A stretch of 64,000 nucleotides of DNA from NCBI RefSeq assembly GCF_039023475.1, contig NZ_JBCHVB010000008.1, positions 1-64,000 of the forward strand, given 5' to 3'. The DNA is from Erwinia sp039023475 (GTDB lineage: Bacteria; Pseudomonadota; Gammaproteobacteria; Enterobacterales; Enterobacteriaceae). Every line of letters begins with the position of its first letter. Position 1 is the first letter of the stretch. Under the pieces are notes generated by a model that made no database searches, was not told the origin of the DNA, and saw only the letters and a program-made list of their open reading frames with translations. Made by a program: the position numbers and the translations under genes. Shown here in pieces: positions 18,272 to 27,375 of this stretch.

Positions 18272-19407
18272 GAACAGAGTTCCAGTACGGCCGCCGCCGC
18301 CTGCTCATCGGCGTCCCAGCGGATCTGATGATGCAGTTCCGCAAAGGTAGCCAGCAGGCGCTGACGGGGTTCCCCTTCGGCCAGCAGCGGTTCGAGCGCA
18401 GCGGCGAGTAAATCAGGACGGCACTCATCCTGAAGCAGCTCTTTGACCAGCTCACGTCCCGCCAGCAGATTAGGCAGGGAGACGTAATCGGTTTTGACCA
18501 GGCGTTTAGCCAGCCAGAAGGTGAAGGGTTTCATGCGGTAGCCCACGACCATCGGGCATTTTGCCAGCATACACTCCAGCGCCGCGGTGCCGGACGCCAG
18601 CAGCGCCGCATCGCTCGCGATCATGGCTGCGCGTCCTTTGCCGTCGAGGAGATGCATCGGCAGGTCGGGGGCGACTTCGGCTTTAATTTTTTCAAACTGT
18701 TCGCGACGGCGCGGGTTAACCAGCGGCACCACTATTTCCAGATCGGGCCACTTCTGGCGCAGCAGCGCAGCCGTTCGCAGAAAGTCGCCGCTGAGCATCT
18801 CTACTTCGGCGCTGCGGCTACCGGGCAGAAGAGCGAGACAAGGCGTGCCTTCAGCAATACCAAGCTCGCGCCTCGCGGCCAGCTTATCGGGCACAATCGG
18901 CATCGCATCAGCCATTGTATGACCAATAAAGCGGCAGGGAACGTTATAGCGATCGTAGAAGGCTTTTTCAAAAGGAAGAAACGCCAGCACTAAATCGGTC
19001 GAGCGACCAATCTTGAAAACGCGCTTCTGGCGCCAGGCCCAGACGGAGGGACTGACGTAGTGGATGGTACGGATGCCGCGCTGCTTAAGACGCCCTTCAA
19101 GGGTGATGTTGAAATCTGGCGCATCAATGCCGACAAAAACATCCGGCCGCAGCTCGCTGAACCGCTGGGTCAGATCGCGCCGGATAGTAAGCAGCCTTGG
19201 CAGCCGCCCCAGCACCTCAACGATCCCCATCACCGCCAGCTCTTCCATCTCATACCAGGCTTCACAGCCCGCGGCCTGCATCAGCGGGCCCGCCACGCCA
19301 ACAAAGCGCGCGTCAGGGTGTTTTTCCTTCAGGGCCCGGATCAGACCGGCACCAAGAATATCGCCGGAAGTTTCTCCGGCGACAAGGGCAATCGTTAAAG
19401 GCCGCAT
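18268..19407 (-). CDS. lpxB: Lipid-A-disaccharide synthase
   Basis: LpxB is a GT19 glycosyltransferase at the inner face of the inner membrane. It joins UDP-2,3-diacylglucosamine and lipid X to make the lipid A disaccharide. The 379-residue protein (E. coli 382) has the N-terminal GETSGDILGAGLI, the conserved GIDAPDFN, HYVSPSVWAWRQKR and the C-terminal donor-site segment LLPGSRSAEV and ASGTAALE. It follows lpxA after 3 bp and overlaps rnhB by 4 bp. Confidence 0.97.
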   Translation of the reverse strand: MRPLTIALVAGETSGDILGAGLIRALKEKHPDARFVGVAGPLMQAAGCEAWYEMEELAVMGIVEVLGRLPRLLTIRRDLTQRFSELRPDVFVGIDAPDFNITLEGRLKQRGIRTIHYVSPSVWAWRQKRVFKIGRSTDLVLAFLPFEKAFYDRYNVPCRFIGHTMADAMPIVPDKLAARRELGIAEGTPCLALLPGSRSAEVEMLSGDFLRTAALLRQKWPDLEIVVPLVNPRRREQFEKIKAEVAPDLPMHLLDGKGRAAMIASDAALLASGTAALECMLAKCPMVVGYRMKPFTFWLAKRLVKTDYVSLPNLLAGRELVKELLQDECRPDLLAAALEPLLAEGEPRQRLLATFAELHHQIRWDADEQAAAAVLELCS

Positions 19408-19410
19408 ACG

Positions 19411-20199
19411 TTAACGGATCAGACCACGGGTTGACCGGGCGAAGAAATCATAAAATGGCTGCACTTCAGGATGCTTGCGCGCGATCTCTTCAATCTCAGG
19501 CTTCGCCTCTTCCAGCGTTTTACCGCTGCGGTAGAGGATTTTATAGGCGTTGCGGATTGCATGCAGCGCTTCTTTACTGAAGCCACGGCGGCCCAGCCCG
19601 ACCAGATTGATACCAAACGGCGTGGCGTGGTTGCCCTGAGCAATCACAAAAGGCGGCACGTCCTGAGCAACGCCGGAGCAGCCGCCCACCATCACATGCG
19701 CACCAATAATGCAGAACTGATGTACCGCTGTCATCCCGCCGATAATGGCAAAATCATCCACCGTGACGTGACCGCCCAGGGTCGCATTATTGGCCAGGAT
19801 ACAGCGATCGCCAATCACGCAGTCGTGGGCGATGTGCGCGTTAACCATTAACAGGTTATCGCTGCCCACCTTAGTCAGCCCGTCAGCCTGCGCCGTGCCG
19901 CGATGGATCGTCACGCTTTCACGAATGCTGTTGCGGTCGCCAATCTCTACGCGGGTAGGTTCACCTGCGTATTTGAGATCCTGGTTCGCCTCACCAATAG
20001 TGGCAAACTGATAGATGGTGTTGTCTTTACCAATGCGGGTATGGCCGTTTACCACCACGTGAGACTTCAGTACGGTGCCTTCACCAATCTCAACGTCAGC
20101 CCCAATAAAGCAAAACGGGCCGATATGAACGCGAGCGCCAATGATGGCGCCCTCTTCAATGACGGAGCTCGGATGGATAACAGCGGTATTATCAATCAC
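19411..20199 (-). CDS. lpxA: UDP-N-acetylglucosamine O-acyltransferase
   Basis: LpxA carries out the first step of lipid A synthesis: it transfers 3-hydroxyacyl from ACP to UDP-GlcNAc. The 262-residue protein (same as E. coli) is a left-handed beta helix with many hexapeptide repeats (IGARVHIGPFCFIGADVEIG and onward). The catalytic histidine is in GGMTAVHQFCIIG, and a helical C-terminal domain ends it. It is 3 bp downstream of fabZ. Confidence 0.97.
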   Translation of the reverse strand: MIDNTAVIHPSSVIEEGAIIGARVHIGPFCFIGADVEIGEGTVLKSHVVVNGHTRIGKDNTIYQFATIGEANQDLKYAGEPTRVEIGDRNSIRESVTIHRGTAQADGLTKVGSDNLLMVNAHIAHDCVIGDRCILANNATLGGHVTVDDFAIIGGMTAVHQFCIIGAHVMVGGCSGVAQDVPPFVIAQGNHATPFGINLVGLGRRGFSKEALHAIRNAYKILYRSGKTLEEAKPEIEEIARKHPEVQPFYDFFARSTRGLIR

Positions 20200-20202
20200 A
20201 AA

Positions 20203-20658
20203 TCATGCCTCCCGGCTGCGGGCACACATCATCGTTGCTTCGCAGACAATTTTACCGTCAACGGTCGCCACGCCCTTAAAGCGGGTCAGACCACGGCGGG
20301 TTTTCTCGAAGGTGACTTCCATGATCATTTGATCGCCTGGAACAACCGGGCGCTTGAAGCGCGCTTCATCGATACCGGCGAAGTAGTAAAGCTCGCCGGG
20401 TTCAAGTTTGCCAACGCTTTTAAACGCCAGAATGCCGGTTGCCTGCGCCATGGCTTCTAAAATCAGTACCCCTGGGAAAATCGGTTTACCAGGGAAGTGG
20501 CCCTGGAAAAACGGTTCGTTCACCGATACGTTCTTTACCGCTCGCAGAAATTTATGTTCTTCAAATTCCAGTACGCGATCGACCAGCAGAAACGGATAGC
20601 GGTGCGGCAGCAGTTCAATAATCTCTTCAATCTTCAGAGTATGAGTTTCAGTAGTCAA
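20203..20658 (-). CDS. fabZ: 3-hydroxyacyl-ACP dehydratase FabZ
   Basis: FabZ dehydrates 3-hydroxyacyl-ACP in fatty acid elongation and competes with LpxA for 3-hydroxymyristoyl-ACP. The 151-residue hot-dog protein has the active-site histidine (His54, in GHFPGKPIFPG) and glutamate (Glu68, LILEAM). The start is TTG (20656-20658), as in E. coli fabZ, preceded by AGGA. It is tightly packed with lpxA but separated from lpxD by 266 bp. Confidence 0.97.
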   Translation of the reverse strand: MTTETHTLKIEEIIELLPHRYPFLLVDRVLEFEEHKFLRAVKNVSVNEPFFQGHFPGKPIFPGVLILEAMAQATGILAFKSVGKLEPGELYYFAGIDEARFKRPVVPGDQMIMEVTFEKTRRGLTRFKGVATVDGKIVCEATMMCARSREA

Positions 20659-20924
20659 AATACTCTTCCTGTCCTAAAAATTTCTGATGGCATCAATAAC
20701 ACGGCCTGCAAAGATCGTCAGATCCTCCGCAGGCCGCAAATCAGTTCCCGTACGCAAAGCTTTCTATGCTTAGCATTATATTTCTATCCGTCTCGCCGAG
20801 AGCAACAGCAGTACGGGCGACGTGAACGTTTCCGGCGCGGTGAGCATCCCGTGAACGTATCACTGTCGCATCGTCGTTTCAGCGAGCGCAGATACTGAAA
20901 GCTTGTCGCCGTCTGGTATGGCGC
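20659..20924 (-). promoter_or_regulatory. lpxD-fabZ intergenic region with possible promoter and hairpin
   Basis: No gene is visible in these 266 bp. On the minus strand TATAAT occurs at 20775-20780, with a TTGCTC about 19 bp upstream (suboptimal spacing). Nearer fabZ, CGGCCTGC (20702-20709) pairs perfectly with GCAGGCCG (20729-20736), and the loop has its own GATC/GATC pair. These could give fabZ-lpxA-lpxB an internal promoter and a structured leader. This is inference from motifs alone. Confidence 0.35.
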
Positions 20925-21947
20925 TTAGTCTTTTACGACTTTGCGCTCGATGGCTTTTAAGCGTTTGCTTAACTCATCGATATTCATCACCAGAGCAGCG
21001 GTTTTGCGCCAGGTTTTATTGGGTTGTAGCGGAATCCCGGACGAGTATACCCCAGGTTCAGTGATAGGTCGCATCACCATTCCCATTCCGGTTACCGTTA
21101 CTTTGTCACAAATTTCCATGTGACCATTAATTACGCTGGCGCCGCCGATCATACAGTAGCGGCCAATTTTCAGACTGCCGGCCATAATGACGCCACCCGC
21201 CACAGCGGTGTTGTCGCCGATCACGACGTTATGGGCAATCTGGCACTGGTTATCTATGATAACACCATTCCCGATCTGAGTGTTATCCAACGCGCCACGA
21301 TCGATGGTGGTACAGGCGCCAATTTCCACGCGGTCACCGATAATTACCGTACCCAGCTGGGGTATTTTCACCCAGTTGCCGCGATCGTTCGCGTAACCGA
21401 AGCCATCAGCGCCAATCACGGTGCCGGACTGGATCAGGCAACGTTCGCCAATCTGCACTTCGTGATAGACCGAGACGTTGGCCCACAGGCGGCTACCGGC
21501 CCCGATACGGGTACGTTTGCCAACGAAACAGCCAGCGCCAATCACCACGTTATCGCCCAGCACCACGTCCGATTCGATAACCGCATTGGCACCGATGGCG
21601 ACGTTGTTGCCGAGTTTTGCGCTGGGATCGATTGCGGCGCTGGCAGCGATATTCTGCGCCGGCTGTGGGGTGCTGTCCAGGATCTGCGCCATGCGGGCAT
21701 AGGTCAGATAGGGATCTTTCACCACCAGGGCCGCGCCGTTGAAACATTCCAGATCCGCTTCCGTCAACACCACGGCAGAAGCCTGGCAGGCTGCGAGCTG
21801 TTCACGATAGCGGCTGTTAGAGAGAAAAGTGATTTGACCGGATTGGGCGGATTGCATAGAAGCAATACCGGAGATGACGAGTTCGCCATCTCCGTGCAAA
21901 TCTGCATCCAACTGCTGGGCTAAATCAGCCAGTCGAATTGAAGACAT
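20925..21947 (-). CDS. lpxD: UDP-3-O-acylglucosamine N-acyltransferase
   Basis: LpxD adds the second 3-hydroxyacyl chain, at the 2-amino group, in lipid A synthesis. The 340-residue protein has an N-terminal uridine-binding domain, then a long left-handed beta helix of hexapeptides (for example IGANAVIESDVVLGDNVVIG), and a C-terminal helix that binds ACP. The conserved histidine lies in NQCQIAHNVVIG. The start is 3 bp downstream of the skp stop. Confidence 0.97.
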   Translation of the reverse strand: MSSIRLADLAQQLDADLHGDGELVISGIASMQSAQSGQITFLSNSRYREQLAACQASAVVLTEADLECFNGAALVVKDPYLTYARMAQILDSTPQPAQNIAASAAIDPSAKLGNNVAIGANAVIESDVVLGDNVVIGAGCFVGKRTRIGAGSRLWANVSVYHEVQIGERCLIQSGTVIGADGFGYANDRGNWVKIPQLGTVIIGDRVEIGACTTIDRGALDNTQIGNGVIIDNQCQIAHNVVIGDNTAVAGGVIMAGSLKIGRYCMIGGASVINGHMEICDKVTVTGMGMVMRPITEPGVYSSGIPLQPNKTWRKTAALVMNIDELSKRLKAIERKVVKD

Positions 21948-21950
21948 CGA

Positions 21951-22448
21951 TTATTTAACCTGTTTCAGAACATCAGAGGTGATGTCTTTAGATTTATCTG
22001 CGTAAGCCACAGCGTTAGCATCGATGACCACATCGTAGCCTTCGTCATCGGCCACTTTTTTGACGGCATCCTGAATACGGCTCAGGATTTTATTACGCTC
22101 TTCAGCCTGGCGACGACGGTTATCCTGCTCAAAAGCCTGCGCTTTAGAAGAGAAGGTTTCACGCTGCGCCATCACGTCTTTCTCCATGCGGCTGCGTTCG
22201 CTGGCCTTCATGGTTGAGCCGTCACGCTGTAAACGCTGCATTTTGCTTTGCAGGTCGCGCTCCATTTTCTGCAGTTCAGTTGCACGGCCCTTAAACTCAT
22301 TCTCAAGCTGTTTGGCAACTGTTGCTCGCGCCGGTAACTGTTGGAAAATGCTGGAAACGTTCACCACTGCAATCTTATCAGCAGCCTGAGCACCGGCGGA
22401 AACCGCCAGAGCGATAGAGAGGCCTGCGGCACACAACAACTTTTTCAC
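21951..22448 (-). CDS. skp: Periplasmic outer-membrane protein chaperone Skp
   Basis: Skp is a trimeric jellyfish-shaped chaperone that carries unfolded outer-membrane proteins across the periplasm. The 165-residue precursor (E. coli 161) has a clear signal peptide ending AGAQA before ADKIAVVNVSSIFQQ. The long coiled-coil tentacles are rich in Lys, Arg, Gln and Glu (about 45-130). It lies between bamA and lpxD. Confidence 0.96.
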   Translation of the reverse strand: MKKLLCAAGLSIALAVSAGAQAADKIAVVNVSSIFQQLPARATVAKQLENEFKGRATELQKMERDLQSKMQRLQRDGSTMKASERSRMEKDVMAQRETFSSKAQAFEQDNRRRQAEERNKILSRIQDAVKKVADDEGYDVVIDANAVAYADKSKDITSDVLKQVK

Positions 22449-22502
22449 TATAAACTCCTTACCTTCAACGTTTGTGTCTTCGACACAGGTGTTGCGCGTT
22501 AA

Positions 22503-22522
22503 GGCAATCCTTAAGGATTGCC
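22503..22522 (-). terminator. Hairpin between bamA and skp
   Basis: A perfect 20-bp palindrome (GGCAATCC-TTAA-GGATTGCC) stands in the 121-bp gap. A second small hairpin (TGTGTC-TTC-GACACA, 22473-22487) follows toward skp. With no real T-run, it is more likely an attenuator or mRNA-processing/stability element than a full terminator. Confidence 0.45.
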
Positions 22523-22569
22523 AGTAAACGGCGCGATACTCACTTTCACGACTTCCCTGTTAAACCGCG

Positions 22570-24975
22570 TTACCAGGTTTTGCCAATGTTAAACTGGAAC
22601 TGTTCGGCCTTGTCTCCATCATACTTTTTGAACGGCTGGGCGTAAGAGAACACCAGCGGGCCAAGTGGCGACATCCACTGCAGCGCCAGACCTGCCGACA
22701 GGCGGATATTGCCCGCTTCGCTGTAGTCTGGAATACCCGCTGCGCGCGTTTCTGCGGTGTTCTCCCAGTTGGTATCCCAGGTCGTACCTGCATCCACGAA
22801 CAGAGAGGTTCGTACCGAATTCGCATACTTCTCGCTCAGGAACGGCGTTGGCGTAATCAGCTCGGCGCTGGCTGTTGCCATGGCATTACCACCAACCGCA
22901 TCGTTCGAACTACACAGCGCCGCAGCGCCTGAGCAGTTGTTCGAATTATTGTTGTAGTAAGCCGCTTTCGGACCAATGGTGTTAGAGCGGAAACCACGTA
23001 CGGTGCTTGAGCCACCCGCATAGAAGTTTTCATAGAACGGCAGCTCTTTCCCATCCAGACCGTCGCCGTAGCCTACGCGCCCGCGGCCTAACAGAACCCA
23101 GGTACGATCCTGATTCAGCGGCACGTACTGCTGAGTATCCAGCGTCGCTTTGTAGAAGGCGTTATCCGAGCCTGGGATTGTCACTTTACCGTTCAGGTTG
23201 GTACGGTTACCCGAGGTCGGGAAGAAGCCCCGATCGAGGTTATTGTACGTCCAGCCGTAGTTAAAGGTGAAGTCATCCGCTTCGTAGGTTTCCCTGCTGC
23301 CGCGATCCGGGTTCTGACCTACGGACTCCAGGTAGCGGTACATCGCCACCTGCGGCTGCATGTTGGAGAGGTCGTTATGCACATACCCCAATCCCACGCG
23401 CAGCGTGTTGTTTTCGTTGACCGGGAAGCCCAGCGTGCCGTCTAAACCATAGCTCTTGTTGGTATAGTCAGACAGGTCCGCATCATCAGCTTTAAAGTCA
23501 TTGTAGAATACGCGTCCGCCCAGGCTGACACCATCTACCGTGAAGTAAGGGTCGGTCAGGGAGAATTCAGCGTAGGTCTGGTAGTCGTTTTTAGTGCCGC
23601 TGATGCCAACGGTGTTACCGGTCCCCAGCCAGTTTTCCTGGGTCACGCCGACCTGGAAGCTTACGCCGCTTTCGGTGCCGTAACCGACGCCGAAGTTAAA
23701 GGTACCGGTGTTACGCTCTTTGACCTTATAGACCACGTCGACCTGATCGGGCGCACCAGGTACGCGCTGCGTATCGGTATCTACCGTTTCGAAATAGCCG
23801 GTACGGTTAAGGCGCTCTTTCCCCTGTTCAACCAGGTCGCTGCCCAGCCATGCGCCTTCCATCTGACGCATTTCGCGGCGCAGAACGGCATCCTTAGAAG
23901 TGTCGTTGCCTTCAAAGCGCACTTTACGCACGTAGTAACGGTTGCCGGCATCCACGTTAACGCGCAGCTTCACGGTTTTATCCGCGTCGTTGATCTCTGG
24001 CTGCGTCACCACGCGTGGATAGGCATAGCCATAGCGGCCCAGCATTTTTTTGATGTCATCTTCCATGCGGGTCACTTTGGCGCCGTTATACAGCTCGCCC
24101 GGCTTGATTTTGGTCAGCGCTTCAACTTCCGCTGAATGCCCCGCCATACTGCCGTTCACCACCACGCCGGAAAGCTTATACTGATCGCCCTCGGTGACGT
24201 TGATCGTGATGTAGATGCCCTTCTTGTCCGGCGTCAGGCTCACCTGCGTGGAGTCGATATTAAAGCGGGCATAGCCACGGTCGAGGTAGAAGCTGCGCAG
24301 GGTTTCGAGATCGCCCGCCAGTTTCTGCTTCTGATATTTGCGATCGCCGACCACGTTCCACCATGGCACTTCATCGCGCAGCTGGAAGCGGGAAATCAGC
24401 TCTTCAGAACTGAAATCTTTGTTACCCACCACGTTAATCTGTTGGATTTTGGCCGAGACGCCTTCGGTAAACACCAGCTTCAGATCGACGCGGTTGCGCG
24501 GAAGCGGCGTGACTACCGCTTTAACGCTGGCGCTGTATTTGCCGACGCTGTAGTAGAAGTCTTCCAGACCTTTCTCAATGGATGAGATGGTAGTGCGGTC
24601 CAGGGCTTCACCCACGCGCACGCTGGAAGCTTCAAGGTTCTGCTTCAGCATGTCGTCTTTCACCGCTTTATTACCTGAGAAGGTAATGCTGGCGATGGTA
24701 GGGCGTTCCTTTACCTGCACGATAAGCGTGGTGCCATCGCGCAGAACCTGCACATCCTCGAAGTTCCCTGTCGCAAAGAGGGCGCGGATCGTATTCCCGA
24801 TATCCTCGTCGGAGATGGTATCCCCAACGCGAACCGGCATGCTGAGCAAGGCCGCCCCGACGGCGACTCGCTGTAGGCCTTCGAAATGAATATTCTTCAC
24901 TACGAAGCCGTCTGCCGCGTATACGGTAGCGCTGCTAAACAGCAGCGACGCTATGAGCAACTTTTTCATCGCCAT
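22570..24975 (-). CDS. bamA: Outer-membrane protein assembly factor BamA
   Basis: BamA is the core of the BAM complex and inserts beta-barrel proteins into the outer membrane. The 801-residue precursor starts with a signal peptide (MAMKKLLIASLLFSSATVYA). Five POTRA domains span about 21-420, followed by a 16-stranded barrel with the conserved L6 motif VRGF (in GGSSTVRGFRSN). The C-terminal signature ends in aromatic Trp (QFQFNIGKTW). Extracellular loops differ from E. coli: a Gly/Asn/Ser-rich segment (YYNNNSNNCSGAAALCSS) carries a cysteine pair. Confidence 0.98.
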   Translation of the reverse strand: MAMKKLLIASLLFSSATVYAADGFVVKNIHFEGLQRVAVGAALLSMPVRVGDTISDEDIGNTIRALFATGNFEDVQVLRDGTTLIVQVKERPTIASITFSGNKAVKDDMLKQNLEASSVRVGEALDRTTISSIEKGLEDFYYSVGKYSASVKAVVTPLPRNRVDLKLVFTEGVSAKIQQINVVGNKDFSSEELISRFQLRDEVPWWNVVGDRKYQKQKLAGDLETLRSFYLDRGYARFNIDSTQVSLTPDKKGIYITINVTEGDQYKLSGVVVNGSMAGHSAEVEALTKIKPGELYNGAKVTRMEDDIKKMLGRYGYAYPRVVTQPEINDADKTVKLRVNVDAGNRYYVRKVRFEGNDTSKDAVLRREMRQMEGAWLGSDLVEQGKERLNRTGYFETVDTDTQRVPGAPDQVDVVYKVKERNTGTFNFGVGYGTESGVSFQVGVTQENWLGTGNTVGISGTKNDYQTYAEFSLTDPYFTVDGVSLGGRVFYNDFKADDADLSDYTNKSYGLDGTLGFPVNENNTLRVGLGYVHNDLSNMQPQVAMYRYLESVGQNPDRGSRETYEADDFTFNYGWTYNNLDRGFFPTSGNRTNLNGKVTIPGSDNAFYKATLDTQQYVPLNQDRTWVLLGRGRVGYGDGLDGKELPFYENFYAGGSSTVRGFRSNTIGPKAAYYNNNSNNCSGAAALCSSNDAVGGNAMATASAELITPTPFLSEKYANSVRTSLFVDAGTTWDTNWENTAETRAAGIPDYSEAGNIRLSAGLALQWMSPLGPLVFSYAQPFKKYDGDKAEQFQFNIGKTW

Positions 24976-25141
24976 CGTTGTTATGCATTCTTCCTAACTG
25001 GTTCTCAGTGGAGCAGGAGAAAGTGCTGATGCGGTGGTCTTGCCGGGTGAAACCCTGCCGGGAAGGCACACTTACCGCAGTAAGCCAGACATCCTGGTAA
25101 AGTTTCGCGCTGACTGACCTTAGCCCGCTTCTTTCTGGTTC

Positions 25142-26491
25142 CTACAACCGCGAGAAATCATTGAATAGTGCAAGCCCCATTAACAGCACCAGCAAAACCG
25201 AGCCAATGCGATAACTGAAGTCCTGAACTCGCTCAGACACCGGCCCACCTTTGATCTTTTCGATCGCCAGAAACAGCAAATGTCCACCATCTAATACCGG
25301 CAGTGGAAACAGGTTGATGATACCGAGATTCACGCTGATTAACGCAAGAAACATCAGGTAGTAAATCAAACCATATTCCGCCGACATCCCAGCGCCCTGC
25401 GCGATTGATATCGGCCCGCTGAGATTGTTCAACTTTACTTCGCCGACAATCAGTTTGCCGAGCATCGTCACCGTCAGCTTCATCAGCTGCCAGGTCTTGG
25501 CGCTGGCCTCGCCAACTGCGGCAAACGGCCCATACTGACGGACCGTTTTATATTCGTCCGGCAGCGGCTCAATGCGCGGGATAACCCCGGCGAACCCTTC
25601 TGCCTTGTTGCCCGGCTTCACCTCCGGCGTCAGCGTCAGCTCAACAGGTTTTCCCTGTCGCATCACTTCCACCCGCAGCGCGGTGTCGGGATTATCCCGT
25701 ACCAGCGCGGCGAATTGCTGCCACCGGCCAAGCGACTGACCATCGACTTTAACGATCCTGTCGCCCGCTTGCAAACCCGCTTTTTCTGCCGCCGAGTCAG
25801 CCTGCACTTCTGCCAGGATCGATTCTATCCTGGGTCCACGAGGCTGAATGCCCAGCGAGGTGACCGGATCCTGCCGGTCAGGCTCGAAGTGCCAGTCGCG
25901 CAAATTCACCCGCTTTTCCGTCACCAGAGAGGTGCCAAAAGGGGCTACGCTGATAACGGTTTCCGGGTCGCCAATTTTCGCGACCAGCGCCATCCGCACA
26001 GCATCCCAGTCAGGCGTTTCGATACCATCAACGGCTTTAAGTTCCATGCCCGGCGAAATTTGCGCCGTTGCCGCCGGCGATCCGCTTACTATTTCACCAA
26101 TAACGGGCTTAACGCCCGGCACGCCGATAATGAAGACCAGCCACCAGGCGAAAATAGCAAACAGGAAATTAGCGAGGGGGCCAGCGCCGATAATCGCGGC
26201 GCGCTGCAGGACGGTTTTATTATTAAAAGATTGGTGGCGTAGTTCAGGCGGGACGGTATCAACACGCTCATCAAGCATCTTCACGTAGCCGCCGAGGGGG
26301 ATCAGCGCAATCACATATTCCGTTCCCTGACGATCGGTGCGGCGCCAGAGCGCCTTACCAAAACCGATCGAAAAGCGCTCCACCTTGACGCCACAGCGGC
26401 GGGCCACCCAGAAGTGGCCAAACTCATGCACGGTGATTAACACGCCCAGCGCAATGATAAAAGCGCCCAGGCTCCAGAGAATGCTCAGCAT
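25142..26491 (-). CDS. rseP: Site-2 intramembrane zinc metalloprotease RseP
   Basis: RseP makes the second cut in the anti-sigma factor RseA after DegS, releasing sigma E; it also clears signal peptides. The 449-residue inner-membrane protein has the zinc motif HEFGH (22-26) in its first membrane helix. Two tandem PDZ domains lie in the periplasmic loop, the LDG motif is in PLPVLDGGHLLF, and a final membrane helix follows. It sits between cdsA (8 bp) and bamA. Confidence 0.97.
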   Translation of the reverse strand: MLSILWSLGAFIIALGVLITVHEFGHFWVARRCGVKVERFSIGFGKALWRRTDRQGTEYVIALIPLGGYVKMLDERVDTVPPELRHQSFNNKTVLQRAAIIGAGPLANFLFAIFAWWLVFIIGVPGVKPVIGEIVSGSPAATAQISPGMELKAVDGIETPDWDAVRMALVAKIGDPETVISVAPFGTSLVTEKRVNLRDWHFEPDRQDPVTSLGIQPRGPRIESILAEVQADSAAEKAGLQAGDRIVKVDGQSLGRWQQFAALVRDNPDTALRVEVMRQGKPVELTLTPEVKPGNKAEGFAGVIPRIEPLPDEYKTVRQYGPFAAVGEASAKTWQLMKLTVTMLGKLIVGEVKLNNLSGPISIAQGAGMSAEYGLIYYLMFLALISVNLGIINLFPLPVLDGGHLLFLAIEKIKGGPVSERVQDFSYRIGSVLLVLLMGLALFNDFSRL

Positions 26492-26499
26492 AAAGTCCC

Positions 26500-27357
26500 T
26501 TATATCGTCCCGAAGACCAGCAGAAGCAGGCAGGCAAATACCGGAACGGCAGCCGTCAGGCTGTCAATGCGATCGAGAATGCCGCCGTGGCCAGGGATCA
26601 GACTTCCACTATCTTTAATACCCGCCTCGCGTTTGAACATACTTTCGGTCAGGTCGCCAAGCACCGACGCCAGCGCGGCCACAATCGAACAGACTAACAG
26701 CGTCAGTGGCGGAACGCTCAGCGGCGCCCACAGGCCAAACAGCCAGGAAATCAGCGCGGAAGTGAGCAGACCACCGAAAAAGCCTTCCCAGGTTTTACCC
26801 GGCGAAACCCGTGGCGCCAGTTTATGCTTGCCGAAAAGACGGCCAAACATATAGGCACCGGAGTCCGCTCCCCAGACGAGCAGCATCACGTAGAGCAGCC
26901 ACCAGGCACCGGCAAAATGATCGGACTCGTAGTGATACTGGCGAAGCGTCAGCATGCCCCAGAAAAAGGGAATAATGGTCAGCGCGCCAAACAGCAGGCG
27001 GAGCGGACGTGAATGACGCCACAGGGAGGCAGAAGCAGGATAGGAGAGGACCAGCAGCAGCGCGGCAATCCACCACGCCAGCGCGGCCCAGAGCGAGCCG
27101 GCGATTTGTGGGAGGTGGAGTGCATGCTGGTAAGCGGGAAGCGTAAACATCATGAAGACAAGCAGCAGCCCACAGAGCACGGCCAGCCAGATGCGCTGTG
27201 ACCGTGATGCGAGGCCGGCAAACTGGCCCCACTCCCACGCGGCCAGCATGCAGACGGCCAGGATAACGACAGCGAATCCTGGCGGCGGCAGCAGAAAAAG
27301 CGCTGCAATCACAATCGGGATAAGTATAAACGCGGTAATCAGGCGTGACTTCAGCAA
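26500..27357 (-). CDS. cdsA: Phosphatidate cytidylyltransferase
   Basis: CdsA makes CDP-diacylglycerol, the branch point for all phospholipids. The 285-residue protein has about eight membrane segments and the family signature near the C-terminus: SMFKREAGIKDSGSLIPGHGGILDRIDS, which carries the metal-binding aspartates. It lies between uppS (18 bp) and rseP. Confidence 0.97.
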   Translation of the reverse strand: MLKSRLITAFILIPIVIAALFLLPPPGFAVVILAVCMLAAWEWGQFAGLASRSQRIWLAVLCGLLLVFMMFTLPAYQHALHLPQIAGSLWAALAWWIAALLLVLSYPASASLWRHSRPLRLLFGALTIIPFFWGMLTLRQYHYESDHFAGAWWLLYVMLLVWGADSGAYMFGRLFGKHKLAPRVSPGKTWEGFFGGLLTSALISWLFGLWAPLSVPPLTLLVCSIVAALASVLGDLTESMFKREAGIKDSGSLIPGHGGILDRIDSLTAAVPVFACLLLLVFGTI

Positions 27358-27375
27358 AGATTACCCCCAGTGCGC

